This document shows, piece by piece, positions 27,901-36,262 of a DNA stretch of 57,551 nt (position 1 is its first letter; every line of letters begins with the position of its first letter). This stretch comes from a virus. The position numbers were made by a program, and so were the translations under genes. The stretch spans positions 1 to 57,551 of the IMG/VR virus record IMGVR_UViG_3300020198_000019. The stretch is one strand, 5' to 3'. The notes under the pieces were generated by a model. It worked only from the letters and a program-made list of their open reading frames with translations, searched no databases and was not told the DNA's origin.

Positions 27901-30483
27901 GGGCTCGACGTGCAGGTCAGTCACTTCCTTGACGAACTCCGACGAAGCCCGTCACTGCACTCCGCCTTTCGGTTTGACACTAAAGCCATGCAAGGCCTTG
28001 GGGTTCCGCAAGTGACGCTGGGGCTTCTTGACACCGTGCGGTCTGATATCAACAGCGCGATATCGGCGGGGATTGTCCCGGGGATTGTAGATGAAATACC
28101 CTTTGATCACACAATCGAGGTGGTGTCTCGGTACAAGGGGTTAGCTTATGAGTTGGCGGAGCTTCCGTTACGCCGGCTGACCGGGCTGTTCGGCAACGAT
28201 CCGCTGGTTGACGCAGCGGATGGTATTTCAAAACTGCGGATGCAGACGTCGTACATTAACGGTGCTGTTGGGGCGCTGACAAACCTGTTCAAGGCACAGG
28301 CTCCTACAGTGTACTCGACAAGGACGGACATTCCCGGGGCGGTACGCCTCAGAGACTGGCTGTACCCGCCGGAAGACGCGCTGGGGCAAACACGCCGGCA
28401 GGGGTTGTGGCCCTCGAATCTTGTCGCCGGTACGTTCCTTGACAACCTACTGCGAAGTATCCTCGAGAGCCGTGTTTTTGGTGGCACGATGGATATCACC
28501 CCCGCGGATGCGACCAAACTCTTTGTCGATACGAAGCCCCCGTACAAGTACTCTTTAGACAGCTCGGCGATGTTTGTCGACGCCGCAGGCAAACCCTTAG
28601 ACGGGGGAGCCTTGGAAGAGGCGAGAAAGTTCGCGCATGAAAAACTTCTGGAGATGGAGTTACCTGCGGATCAGGCCGAACAGTTGCGTACCTTCACGGA
28701 GACCCCAATGGCGGCACAGTTGCCGGAGCTTGGGGCTTTCCTGCAATCAACAGCTAACTTGACGGGCGCGCTGAAGTCCGGCTATTTGTTGTCTGTTAGC
28801 ACGGCTGTACGAGACGCGCTGGGGTCAGCAATCAACGCGTATCTGATGGGCGGGGCAAACCTCGGGGTCGTGGCTAAGTACGCCAAGGACGGGCTGAACT
28901 TCGCTCGTGGAGCCCCGATCGATCCGACGACTATCACAGGTCTTCGAATACCGGAGATAGACCAGTACCTTGCCAGAAACGGTATGCAGGACACGGCCAC
29001 AGACAGGGGCCGGGCTTTTCAGGCTCTGTTCGCAGCACATCACCGAGCCCCGTACCGACACGCCAGCACGATGAACGCGGACGTTGACGCGCAGGCGATA
29101 TCAGGGTCCGCCGAAGCTGTTATGACCGCTGTGCCCGGGCAAGGTGCCGGACAAGTGCGAGGTGGAGCAGGTGCTTTGGCAGAGGCCGTTGTTGGTGGGA
29201 CGGCAGCGACCGTTGCCGATATCGGGGCCCGCCTGCGACGTGCTCGACAGACGCCTACCGGCGCCTCTCGCGGGGTCGTCGGCACAACGACAGGGGTTCT
29301 GCATGAGTTCTTCAATCCGATGAACGTAAGCGGTAGGTACGTTAATGAGCCGGCGGTAAAATCGTGGGAGGAAGCTGCAGCCAGCACCGGCAATTTAGCC
29401 GTGGCCCCGAAAGTGTTGCAGGGTACAGAGACGCGGACGGTAAGGTCGTCCCGGTCAAACTTCTTTGCCGAGTCCCTCAACGCGTTCCGCGGCACTCTCG
29501 ACACGACGACGCGGACGGCGGTGATCCTCGACTACCTGCGCCGGCAAGGCTCAAAGGCTAACCTGCAAGACGCATTCGCCTTCGCCGATCGAGTACTAAC
29601 GAACAACGACCCGCGGAACTTTTCACGGTTCGAGAACCAGTGGATGCGTACGCTTGTCCCGTTCTACTCGTTCCTCCGGCAGTCAATGCCGATGTTCCTG
29701 AAAGAGTTGACGTTCAACCCTGGTGGGCGGTTGGGCATGACTGTTCGAGCCACACGGTTAGCGCAGGGGGACGAGGAGGCTTACGTACCGTTCCACCTCC
29801 AAGACTCCGCGGCAATCCCGCTCGGCGTTTACGAAGACGGTCGGGCTAAATACCTGTCTAGTCTCGGGCTCATGCACGAGGATGCGGTCCGGTACGCCGG
29901 GAACATTTTGCAGGGTGACATTCAAGGCCTGTTGCAGAAAGTGATCAGCTCGACAAACCCGGCGATCAAACTGGCCGTTGAACTGTCCACTAACACCAGC
30001 CTGTTTGCGGCCACCCCCATGGGCGGCAGACGTCTGGATGAGCTGGACCCAAACATTGGGCGACTGCTGGTCAACCTGGGTGTTCAGGACCAGACCCCGG
30101 GAGGTAAAGCTCCGCCGTTCTTCTCCCCAACCTTGGAAGCCGTTGCCGCGGCCTCACCTCTCAGCCGCGTGCTTAGTACGGCCAAGATTGTGACAAACCC
30201 AGAGGATCGAACAACTGCTTTGGAAAAGGTCATGCGTACATTGATCGGGACTAAAATCGACACAATCACCCCCGAACAGACACTCCGGGAAATTCGGGAC
30301 AGACTCAACGCGGTCGAGATTGCCGCCGGCGCGAGACCGCTTACACTGGCCACCGGAACAAAGAACCTACGCGAGCGGCTCAAAGAAATCGGATCAACCG
30401 AAGAACTTCGTCGCCTCGAAAAGATCGATAAGCTGCTGAAGATCTTGCGCAAGCAAGAGCGGGCTCGGCAACAGTCACCTTGA
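24955..30483 (+). CDS. Giant polyvalent / ejection protein (1842 aa)
   Basis: 1842 aa. Residues 44-124 duplicate the N-terminal module of the 700-aa protein at 5403. Near 330-370 lies a KOW/SH3-like strand set (DRSTFDTGDYVTF-type, then GRWRVRLRG). The C-terminal part (about 1505-1620) has NFFAESLNAFRGTLDTTTRT, then ENQWMRTLVPFYSFLRQSMP, matching the LPD38 domain of large polyvalent phage proteins as I remember it. The last ~90 residues are a charged helix (RERLKEIGSTEELRRLEK). Such proteins travel in the capsid and enter the cell with the DNA. It has no obvious transglycosylase or peptidase motif. A tape-measure role is the alternative. Confidence 0.6.
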   Translation: MATIRELLSRAPAAGVSQPQTSADDTVPGLLSQIGSTGLGAVATVGNFLDLPGSSVRDLLAGENPVDQWLTPFSAENRVSGRDLLERYGMRANRETGILGWLKDPGEGLRDLAGFAAEVLTDPFGPVGGALAKVTGLTRAMQTARTAATAAQRAQVPLILQRMPKMSRPEQTLHPLVYGLGAAAKAAFDPLSPTGRDALATAFKSVKGRARAVFDKYGWGVTDPLIQDVAAMTRESFRAISDKETADIAGFFLQTERQYGLKFRTDDAVDFRVPGNEFVEGSPARVEANKRAVRNYLENPEYRDAVNAALGPTPASGKSLPFVPFDNRSTFDTGDYVTFVGSSDLRQVESSLRLPDGRWRVRLRGSADEVDPERLVAKFRAMDVLLPAEAYRFLDRVIAKNAAARAEAVDAGWNVPDLYDPYIEHMPRQKSDVTRTGEVLTGQSPQSFAKPRQGVAQALQVSGGREQLLSGFREGTPGVEKLFRDPEFEQIVREYLPPSQGGTGTLVSDPTLDSPSRVNDIGGMPVVGRKHVEDIADLLGKDPDELWAELWELAGDRRPDRFVGQPYSGPLGPMFSVSDKGLWDGVSSSYPTTAAFVPPSILPTSTEVVLNPGEMFSISASGAFPLYRAITPDSSDVVDAYLAALRKSPSYFSAKGISSVRAVDVPAGVGDVIYRRLGFDPLPARSGLAGHEDWVKSVHNNPVGQITSTVDKRFVFPMALERGLYDKVIARYLDRLHTQGVPVLPHSAMTQFVFGRTAMFNHINSPRLTGAASTPVLPSVYLDHYIPDPATGLAAPVAISHTLTPGASTTTPWNTIPSSTDPAFLSWATVNGVNLSSPDMVTLLAKIDRKVDPDAIGYYGMHKGRPYVVQPALRPRITHPAIMGHLNARMDTLTKENPLLQTDIVQDRFESLIGSKYGSAGLVDEWMAVPDNTTKGFIARNADGTPLKNQSDALLSMSRPHWGRAVTSVIDLWDKTQRTIAGGLDVQVSHFLDELRRSPSLHSAFRFDTKAMQGLGVPQVTLGLLDTVRSDINSAISAGIVPGIVDEIPFDHTIEVVSRYKGLAYELAELPLRRLTGLFGNDPLVDAADGISKLRMQTSYINGAVGALTNLFKAQAPTVYSTRTDIPGAVRLRDWLYPPEDALGQTRRQGLWPSNLVAGTFLDNLLRSILESRVFGGTMDITPADATKLFVDTKPPYKYSLDSSAMFVDAAGKPLDGGALEEARKFAHEKLLEMELPADQAEQLRTFTETPMAAQLPELGAFLQSTANLTGALKSGYLLSVSTAVRDALGSAINAYLMGGANLGVVAKYAKDGLNFARGAPIDPTTITGLRIPEIDQYLARNGMQDTATDRGRAFQALFAAHHRAPYRHASTMNADVDAQAISGSAEAVMTAVPGQGAGQVRGGAGALAEAVVGGTAATVADIGARLRRARQTPTGASRGVVGTTTGVLHEFFNPMNVSGRYVNEPAVKSWEEAAASTGNLAVAPKVLQGTETRTVRSSRSNFFAESLNAFRGTLDTTTRTAVILDYLRRQGSKANLQDAFAFADRVLTNNDPRNFSRFENQWMRTLVPFYSFLRQSMPMFLKELTFNPGGRLGMTVRATRLAQGDEEAYVPFHLQDSAAIPLGVYEDGRAKYLSSLGLMHEDAVRYAGNILQGDIQGLLQKVISSTNPAIKLAVELSTNTSLFAATPMGGRRLDELDPNIGRLLVNLGVQDQTPGGKAPPFFSPTLEAVAAASPLSRVLSTAKIVTNPEDRTTALEKVMRTLIGTKIDTITPEQTLREIRDRLNAVEIAAGARPLTLATGTKNLRERLKEIGSTEELRRLEKIDKLLKILRKQERARQQSP

Positions 30484-30509
30484 AAATGGTTAGTCTTTTC
30501 AGATAAAAT
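30480..30509 (+). promoter_or_regulatory. Promoter candidate for the lysis/fibre operon
   Basis: TTGAAA (30480-30485), overlapping the stop codon of the giant gene, 18 bp, then TAAAAT (30504-30509). It is followed by a ~135-nt leader, long for this compact genome. Confidence 0.5.
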
Positions 30510-30564
30510 AGCAACGAATGGATGGAACTGCTGTCTTCTAAGCCATTTCAAACAACCTTGGCTT

Positions 30565-30636
30565 CCTGCAGCCCGCATTACTGCCACAATCCCCCGTGGC
30601 GGTCGCCTGGTGCGGTGCTGCAGGGTTTTACTGGGA
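30565..30636 (+). promoter_or_regulatory. Folded leader before the nuclease/lysis operon
   Basis: Arms 30565-30577 and 30611-30624 pair over 13 bp with one bulged T (CCTGCAGC/GCTGCAGG plus CCGCA/TGCGG). Inside, 30583-30587 and 30596-30600 (GCCAC/GTGGC) form a second hairpin. The structure is followed by TTTTA and CTGGGAG, the same order (hairpin, T-run, CTGGGAG site) as the repeated minus-strand junctions at 48-51 kb. It could be an attenuator or a protein-binding leader. The sequence matches no riboswitch class I know. Confidence 0.45.
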
Positions 30637-30646
30637 GTGAATTAGA

Positions 30647-30994
30647 ATGGCATGGAATTACGAGCATGTTGACGTGATCAGAGTGATCGACGGTGACACT
30701 GTTCAGTTGAGGATCGATTTAGGGAATCGGTGCTCATGGTGCGAGCATTTTCGGCTGTATGGCTACAACGCACCAGAGCCTCGCGGTGAATCGAGAGTCG
30801 AGGGAATGTCTGCAACTCAGCGTTTGCGCGAACTGTTAGCCAATGGCGTTGTGGCGGTGGAAACGCTGCGCCCAGACAAATACGGACGCACTCTCGCAAA
30901 GGTTTGTATTATGCAAGACGGTTTGCTGGCTGATGTCGCTGACATTATGGTTACCGAGGGTCACGGCGTGGCGTATGTAGGGGCCAAACAGTGA
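30647..30994 (+). CDS. Thermonuclease (SNase-like)
   Basis: 115 aa, about the size of a bare staphylococcal-nuclease fold. VIRVIDGDTVQLRIDLG, then FRLYGYNAPEPRGE and DKYGRTLAKV match the family order; the Arg of FRL, the Glu of the PEPRGE stretch and the Arg of YGR fit the catalytic Arg-Glu-Arg. No signal peptide is visible, so it may act in the cytoplasm, for example on host DNA. The SD is GGGAG. First gene of the operon. Confidence 0.8.
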   Translation: MAWNYEHVDVIRVIDGDTVQLRIDLGNRCSWCEHFRLYGYNAPEPRGESRVEGMSATQRLRELLANGVVAVETLRPDKYGRTLAKVCIMQDGLLADVADIMVTEGHGVAYVGAKQ

Positions 30995-31395
30995 AAGAAC
31001 CCTTGCGTGCGACTAACGACAGATTGCCTGTTTGCCTAATTGGTAACAGGCTGACTTTTGTTACGCGGCATACGCTGCAGATTGAGACGGGCGGCACAGT
31101 GCTGACTATCGAAATCCCAGAAGGCTACAGTTGGGACGGTGCGAGTATTCCGCGACTATGTTGGCCGATTGTCGGACATCCGCTCGAAGCGGATTTGCGG
31201 CTGGCCAGTCTGGTGCATGATTGGCGGTGCGAGAACGCAACCACACCAGCAGAAAGAATGGTGGGGGATGCGTTGTTTTTAGAGTTGCTGCATGGTGCAG
31301 GATTGCCGCGATGGCGGCGAGTTGCAATGTGGATTGCAGTGCGGTTGTATTCACTTTTATGTTGGAAGGCTAAGGGCAATGGCGAAACCGATTGA
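30991..31395 (+). CDS. DUF1353 family protein
   Basis: 134 aa. IEIPEGYSWDGASIPRLCW, then LASLVHDW match the DUF1353 core (I-P-x-G-Y-x-x-D-G-A-S-I-P-R ... HD) common in phage lysis and tail regions. The GTG start overlaps the thermonuclease stop (GTGA). A hydrophobic C-terminal stretch (VAMWIAVRLYSLLCW) may be membrane-associated. Molecular role unknown for the family. Confidence 0.75.
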   Translation: MKEPLRATNDRLPVCLIGNRLTFVTRHTLQIETGGTVLTIEIPEGYSWDGASIPRLCWPIVGHPLEADLRLASLVHDWRCENATTPAERMVGDALFLELLHGAGLPRWRRVAMWIAVRLYSLLCWKAKGNGETD

Positions 31396-31849
31396 CAAGT
31401 TTGCAAATGCTGTCGCAAATAATTGCGGCGGGCTGACGGGAACGTCAGACAGCGGAAAACGGGTTAGCTTTGATCCGATTACCATCGCGACATTGATCAC
31501 CACAATTTTGCCGATGATTACTGGTTTTTTTAAGGCGTGCAGAGAACGTCGCCAGCAGCGTCAGCAAGACCAAGACACACCGCAGCAGCAGATTGCTGCT
31601 GCACATGCCAGCCCGGCAGCGCGTGCAAAAAACGTCGCGCAGCTAAAGGTGCAGGTACTGAAGGCGTGCAAGGACGGCAAGGCCGCAGAAATCCGCCGAG
31701 CAAAGCAAACTGGGTTGCCAGCCGACATCGGGCGTTTTGCAATTGATGACCAGTCTGCCGAGCGAGTGGCAGACCGGCTGCACACTCAGTTTGCGACGAT
31801 GCCCGCAAAGGACGCTGATTCTCTTTGCCAGTCTTGTGGGGTGCGATAA
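31379..31849 (+). CDS. Small membrane-anchored protein
   Basis: 156 aa from the ATG at 31379, overlapping the DUF1353 gene by 17 nt. One hydrophobic helix (PITIATLITTILPMITGFF) near residues 33-51 is followed by a basic, Gln-rich cytoplasmic-type stretch and a helical C-terminus. Possibly a holin-like or spanin-like part of the lysis set; not recognisable by family. Confidence 0.55.
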   Translation: MAKPIDKFANAVANNCGGLTGTSDSGKRVSFDPITIATLITTILPMITGFFKACRERRQQRQQDQDTPQQQIAAAHASPAARAKNVAQLKVQVLKACKDGKAAEIRRAKQTGLPADIGRFAIDDQSAERVADRLHTQFATMPAKDADSLCQSCGVR

Positions 31850-32544
31850 TGAGCCTGCTGCTGGCGGTGATGTTGGCACTGCAGGAGGGCACGCCAGCAA
31901 TTGTATTTCCGGTGGGGCCGGCAGCGCAGGATGCGCAGCCGGTCCCACCAGCAGTGGACTCAATCAGCACTGACGAGTGGTATCTGATCGAGTCGGACGT
32001 TGCTCTTGTTGTGCTGGATTCGCCGGCGGGTTTGGTGCAGGTCAGGCAGACCAAACAAGGGGCAGTGCTGCTGGGCAAATTCGCCGGCGTCAAGGGGATT
32101 ACCGAACGCACAATTGAACGCCAATTCGGCTATTTGGTCAGGGGCATGGCTGAAGGGCAAGTAGAGTTGCTGGTGTTTCCGTCTGGGGGATTAGATCCGT
32201 CAGACCTGCAACGGCGACGGCTGACCGTGCGGGCAGTCGTCGATCCGGACTTGCCGGGGCCGGTGCGACCGTTGCCGACCGATCCGGTGTCCGTGGCGTT
32301 TCGCCAGTATGAGCAGGAATGGAGGACGGCACAGGGCGAAATGGCTGACAGGTTGGATAGCGGGTTGTTGGCAAGTGAGGCAGCAGCGGCAGAGTGGTTC
32401 GCAACTGCAAATCTTGAGGCCCGAAAACGGGCATTCACTCCGGTGCTAAAGCTGGAGGCCGAGGCATTCGGTGGGGATTTGTGGACGGCAAAGAAACACG
32501 CTGATTTCGTGCGACGGTATGCAGCAAGGCAGGTGACCCCATGA
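31849..32544 (+). CDS. Exported hypothetical protein
   Basis: 231 aa. A short hydrophobic start (MSLLLAVMLAL) may be a signal peptide. The middle is beta-rich (ALVVLDSPAGLVQVRQTKQG) and the C-terminus helical. It shares one base with the previous stop and overlaps the peptidase gene by ATGA, so the three are co-translated. It might be a partner or inhibitor of the peptidase, judged only from adjacency. Confidence 0.5.
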   Translation: MSLLLAVMLALQEGTPAIVFPVGPAAQDAQPVPPAVDSISTDEWYLIESDVALVVLDSPAGLVQVRQTKQGAVLLGKFAGVKGITERTIERQFGYLVRGMAEGQVELLVFPSGGLDPSDLQRRRLTVRAVVDPDLPGPVRPLPTDPVSVAFRQYEQEWRTAQGEMADRLDSGLLASEAAAAEWFATANLEARKRAFTPVLKLEAEAFGGDLWTAKKHADFVRRYAARQVTP

Positions 32545-33398
32545 GTGCTGGCGAAAACTTACACCCACCCACAGATGCCGAGCGTGAGGCCGTGGCACGA
32601 CTATGCAGCGTGACCGTCAATGCTGATGAGTTTAGCGGATACGTCGATGTATTACGCGATCCGAAAAACAGTCCGATCCCGCACATGCAGGTTGAGCGGC
32701 AGCAACGCAGCGACTGCCAAGGCAACGCCTTAGCGAACGGTGAAGAGTATCGGACGTGGTACTGTTCAGGCCGTCGTGTGATGCCGCAGTTGAGCGAAAT
32801 GTACGCCTACAACTGCAGCGAGTATCTGATGCAACCGAGCCAAGTTGGACGCGATCAGGGCACCAGCATCAACAGCGGTGTGCGTGTGCTGCAGAATGGG
32901 GCGGAAGATCTTGGTGTACCCGGTGGACTACCACTGGAGTCGGTCTGGCCGTATTCGCGCTACTGCCGGAATGCCGCGCAGTTTCGTGCAGCGTGCAACG
33001 GTCTGGAAGTTGAGACGCCGCACGTTACCGAGGTTGGCGACATGCCGGAGTCATTCGACGACATGCTGGCAGCAGTCGCCGCAGGTGGCACAGGTCACAT
33101 CGGCACGAAATGGGGCGTTAGTTGGCAGACGGTGCCGGGTTCACCGAAACGGCTCATGGATAAGATGCCTACGTCAGGCGGCGGTCATGCGACCGAGATC
33201 TTATGGGCTATTGAACTCAACGGCGTGTGGTATTTGGTCGTATGGAACAGTCACGGCGATGGGTACTACCTTATGAGTCGGCGGTGTTACGATCAGTTGA
33301 CAAAGGCGAAGTGGGAGCCATTTGGCGGCTACCTGCTGACGCCTGACAGGATGGTCGAACGGTATGACCGCATCACCCAGGGCGGAGGGTATTTCTGA
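32541..33398 (+). CDS. Papain-like cysteine peptidase (C1 fold)
   Basis: 285 aa. RQQRSDCQGNA gives a candidate oxyanion Gln (54/55) and catalytic Cys59; GLPLESVWPYS matches the E-x-x-Y/W-P-Y turn of papains; GGGHATEI supplies His216 and VVWNSHGDGYY supplies Asn236. Cys, His and Asn occur in papain order and spacing. No clear signal peptide. Conventional endolysin genes were not found, so this enzyme may attack cell-envelope protein or peptidoglycan stem peptides (inference). A thioredoxin-like exported protein follows directly. Confidence 0.7.
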   Translation: MSAGENLHPPTDAEREAVARLCSVTVNADEFSGYVDVLRDPKNSPIPHMQVERQQRSDCQGNALANGEEYRTWYCSGRRVMPQLSEMYAYNCSEYLMQPSQVGRDQGTSINSGVRVLQNGAEDLGVPGGLPLESVWPYSRYCRNAAQFRAACNGLEVETPHVTEVGDMPESFDDMLAAVAAGGTGHIGTKWGVSWQTVPGSPKRLMDKMPTSGGGHATEILWAIELNGVWYLVVWNSHGDGYYLMSRRCYDQLTKAKWEPFGGYLLTPDRMVERYDRITQGGGYF

Positions 33399-33829
33399 TG
33401 AAATGGTTGCTTGCTTTTGTTTTGGCGTCGTCATGCATTGTGCCAGCGTGCGCGTTCACGGACGAACCTGCAAACGTAGCCGATTGGCAAACGCTACTGA
33501 AACGAATGGAAACATTGGAGCGACGGGTCGATTCGTTGCAGCAGGCAAATGTGCCGGTTACATCTCAAGCACCCGCTCCCGCTAAAACGAAGCCAGTGCT
33601 TGAGGTGCATTCTGAGACGTGGTGTGGCCCGTGTCAGGTGTTCAAGTCAGATCTGCTGGCTGCCGGTGAAGTGCCAGTTGAAATACGCTACATACGATTC
33701 TCTAATCGCGTTCCGGCATTCCGATGGACTGGGTCGGACGGTCGGAAAGTTGTAAAGACAGGGTATCAGCGCGGTAGCCTGCAGACGTTGCTAACACAGG
33801 TCGTTGCAGCAGCGACACCAAAAGAGTAA
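33398..33829 (+). CDS. Exported thioredoxin-like protein
   Basis: 143 aa. Residues 1-19 form a signal peptide (MKWLLAFVLASSC...), 31-50 a short coiled coil (TLLKRMETLERRVDSLQQ), and from 66 a thioredoxin fold with WCGPC at 75-79. The classical cis-Pro is probably in NRVPAF. It should act in the periplasm or outer compartment as a disulfide reductant or isomerase. Being placed directly after a cysteine peptidase suggests that it keeps Cys59 reduced or opens envelope disulfides. Confidence 0.75.
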   Translation: MKWLLAFVLASSCIVPACAFTDEPANVADWQTLLKRMETLERRVDSLQQANVPVTSQAPAPAKTKPVLEVHSETWCGPCQVFKSDLLAAGEVPVEIRYIRFSNRVPAFRWTGSDGRKVVKTGYQRGSLQTLLTQVVAAATPKE

Positions 33830-33871
33830 AATTTACGGCGACATTTGAAAAAAAACGAGGCCGAGAATGCG

Positions 33872-34072
33872 ATGGCAGACAAAAAACAGCCTGACGACGA
33901 TAATGACGACGTGGTGCATTTTGAAATGCCCGGTCTGTCAGTACGAATCACTGATCGAACACTGGAAACGATTGGCAAATACACTGGCAAATCGTGGATG
34001 GCGGTCGTGTTTGCACTCGCCATTGCAATCATAGTTTACGCGATGACGGCTTTTGCAAGGGGTTCCATGTGA
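33872..34072 (+). CDS. Small C-terminal-anchored membrane protein
   Basis: 66 aa. Acidic N-terminus (KKQPDDDNDDVVHFEM), then one membrane helix near residues 43-61 (VVFALAIAIIVYAMTAF). ATG chosen over a TTG 27 nt upstream. Its stop shares bases with the next ATG (TGATG). Size and topology are compatible with a holin or antiholin. Confidence 0.5.
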   Translation: MADKKQPDDDNDDVVHFEMPGLSVRITDRTLETIGKYTGKSWMAVVFALAIAIIVYAMTAFARGSM

Positions 34073-34350
34073 TGGATATTACGACGGAATTTTACGAGAC
34101 TGCAGCGGTCGCGTGGGCATGTGGATTGATTAGCGTGTTGTGCGCGGTAGAGGCATGGCGACAGCGGCAGATTCGATGGCAGGCAATTGGGTGCATCCTA
34201 GCGGCTTTGAGTGGCGTGCTGTGCCCAGCAACATTGACCCGAGGATATTATGACGCAGTTTGCGCGAATCAGCAGTTGGCGTCATTGATGGTTCAGACAG
34301 AGACCGACGAGCAGCAACCGCGTGTACAAATCGTGCAGTCGGAATACTAA
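34072..34350 (+). CDS. Putative two-helix holin
   Basis: 92 aa with two hydrophobic helices, about residues 11-30 (AAVAWACGLISVLCAVEAW) and 39-55 (AIGCILAALSGVLCP), separated by a basic turn (RQRQIRWQ), plus an acidic soluble tail. This is class II holin geometry. No family match was possible by eye. Confidence 0.5.
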   Translation: MDITTEFYETAAVAWACGLISVLCAVEAWRQRQIRWQAIGCILAALSGVLCPATLTRGYYDAVCANQQLASLMVQTETDEQQPRVQIVQSEY

Positions 34351-34352
34351 CA

Positions 34353-35885
34353 ATGGGCATTTCAGCGTTCCCATATACCGCCGTTCTCGACGTGTCGGCA
34401 AACACTCTGCTTGGCAACAACACCGGCAGCTCCGCAGCGGCAATCGCACTGACGGCAACGCAGGTGCGGACGCTGCTGTCCGTTTACACGTCCGCCGAGG
34501 TTGACACACTGCTGGCGGCATATCAACCGCTGGACGGCGATCTAACAGCAATCGCAGCACTGACGACTACCGCATTTGGCCGATCATTACTGACGCTAGC
34601 AGACGGTGCGGCGACTCGCACAGCAATCGGTGCAGGCACATCCTCGTTTAGCGGATCTTACGGGGATTTGAGCGGGGTTCCTGCGACGTTCACGCCAGCA
34701 AGTCACACGCACGGCAACATCACAAATGCAGGAGCAATTGGCGCAACAGCAAGCCTGCCAATCATTACCGGGGCGTCTGGTGTTTTGACGGCGGGCGCAT
34801 TTGGCACAACGTCTGGCACATTTTGTGAGGGCAACGACAGCAGGCTTGCAGACCAACGCACGCCGACAGCACACAAAACAAATCACGCAACAGGCGGCAG
34901 CGATGCACTGACCGCAGCCGACATCGGAGCAGCAGCCACAAGTCACACGCACGCAGCATCAGACATTACCAGCGGCACGATTGCTACGCCGAGACTCGCT
35001 AGTGGCACGGCTGATGCGACGACGTTTTTGCGTGGTGATCAAACGTGGGCAGTGCCAAGTGGCGGTATTACAAGCTTGAATTCGTTGACCACGGCTACGC
35101 AGACATTTGCCATAGGCACAAGCGGCAGCAATGTTGCGTTTTCGTCGGCGTCTGGAGTTCACACCCTGAACATTCCTGACGCATCGGCTTCGGCAAGAGG
35201 AGTCATCACTACAGGCACACAGACGATTGCAGGCAAGAAAACATTGAGCGAGGTGCATGTTGTTGGTTCGAGCAATCTCACGCAAATCGACATCACACCG
35301 GCAAGCAGCCAATCGGTCAATCAGCAAATTTGGCGCACAAGTGCCGGTGCGGCTATTGGTGTCATTGATTCGGCGGGTCGTCCTGTATTTGGGAGCGGCA
35401 GTTGGACACTGAACAGTGCGTTCCACGCCGTCGCATGGTATGGTGCTACAATTGGCTGGTCATCAGCCGGAATCGTGACCGGAACATCAACTCATGACAC
35501 TGGGCTCGTTCGTGATGGCGGTGCAGGCATTGTTGGTCTGCGAGCGTCTACAACAGCGCATACGCTGCGCATTTACAACACCTATACCAGTGCTACCAGC
35601 TTTGATCGGCTGAACATTGCGTGGGCGAGCATCTCAGGAACACCAGTCTGCACCATTGAAACAGACAACGCAGGCGGCACGCTGAAAGGTCTACGCATCG
35701 GCGGCTCGGCGTCTGCACTGCTCGGCATGTACGGTGCAACACCGATTGTTCAGCCGACTACAGCAGTAGATTCAGCCAGTCATGAACTATATGCTGGCAA
35801 CACACTCAGCGACGCTGACACCTTCGACGGTTATACTATTGCTCAGGTCGTCAAAGCCCTGCGAAATCTAGGAGTTCTTGCATAA
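34353..35885 (+). CDS. Tail fibre protein with HxH repeats
   Basis: 510 aa from the ATG at 34353. Ala/Thr/Ser-rich. It has repeated PASHTHGNI and TSHTHAASDI segments whose HxH can bind a metal along the trimer axis, as in known long fibres. It then has the common fibre phrase GTADATTFLRGDQTWAVP and a terminal helix-like tail (YTIAQVVKALRNLG). Likely a trimeric receptor-binding fibre or its shaft. Stop and next start share one base. Confidence 0.7.
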   Translation: MGISAFPYTAVLDVSANTLLGNNTGSSAAAIALTATQVRTLLSVYTSAEVDTLLAAYQPLDGDLTAIAALTTTAFGRSLLTLADGAATRTAIGAGTSSFSGSYGDLSGVPATFTPASHTHGNITNAGAIGATASLPIITGASGVLTAGAFGTTSGTFCEGNDSRLADQRTPTAHKTNHATGGSDALTAADIGAAATSHTHAASDITSGTIATPRLASGTADATTFLRGDQTWAVPSGGITSLNSLTTATQTFAIGTSGSNVAFSSASGVHTLNIPDASASARGVITTGTQTIAGKKTLSEVHVVGSSNLTQIDITPASSQSVNQQIWRTSAGAAIGVIDSAGRPVFGSGSWTLNSAFHAVAWYGATIGWSSAGIVTGTSTHDTGLVRDGGAGIVGLRASTTAHTLRIYNTYTSATSFDRLNIAWASISGTPVCTIETDNAGGTLKGLRIGGSASALLGMYGATPIVQPTTAVDSASHELYAGNTLSDADTFDGYTIAQVVKALRNLGVLA

Positions 35886-36262
35886 TGCCACTACCAGTAC
35901 CCGAGATCCCCGAAAACCGAGCGGCACAGTATGCCGCGAACATTATCCTTCGAGCCAATCAGGCCGAGGAAAACGTAGGGCGTGAGTACATCGCCACCTA
36001 CCAGCATACCTGGGGCGTGAGTCAGCTTGGCGGCGGCAGTATACACACTCAGCAACAGATGCAGGACATTATCGATGCTATGCCGCCAACTACAGTGTTA
36101 CTGTTGCTCGGTATGGGGCGGCAGTTTGTATCAACATACGGTACTTTGCTGCCTGTAGAGTATCACAAAGCAGCATGGGCATTTGAGGTCGGTGCAAACA
36201 ACAGAGTCGTGATCGGTGAACTACTGCCCGTTTGGCAATCGGCATCAACAGAGGCGACGTAA
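35885..36262 (+). CDS. Small fibre-associated protein
   Basis: 125 aa, no signal peptide. A helical middle (TQQQMQDIIDAMPPTTVLLL) and a Trp/Tyr-containing end. It sits between two fibre genes, a place where fibre chaperones or attachment proteins occur. Function not recognised. Confidence 0.55.
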   Translation: MPLPVPEIPENRAAQYAANIILRANQAEENVGREYIATYQHTWGVSQLGGGSIHTQQQMQDIIDAMPPTTVLLLLGMGRQFVSTYGTLLPVEYHKAAWAFEVGANNRVVIGELLPVWQSASTEAT

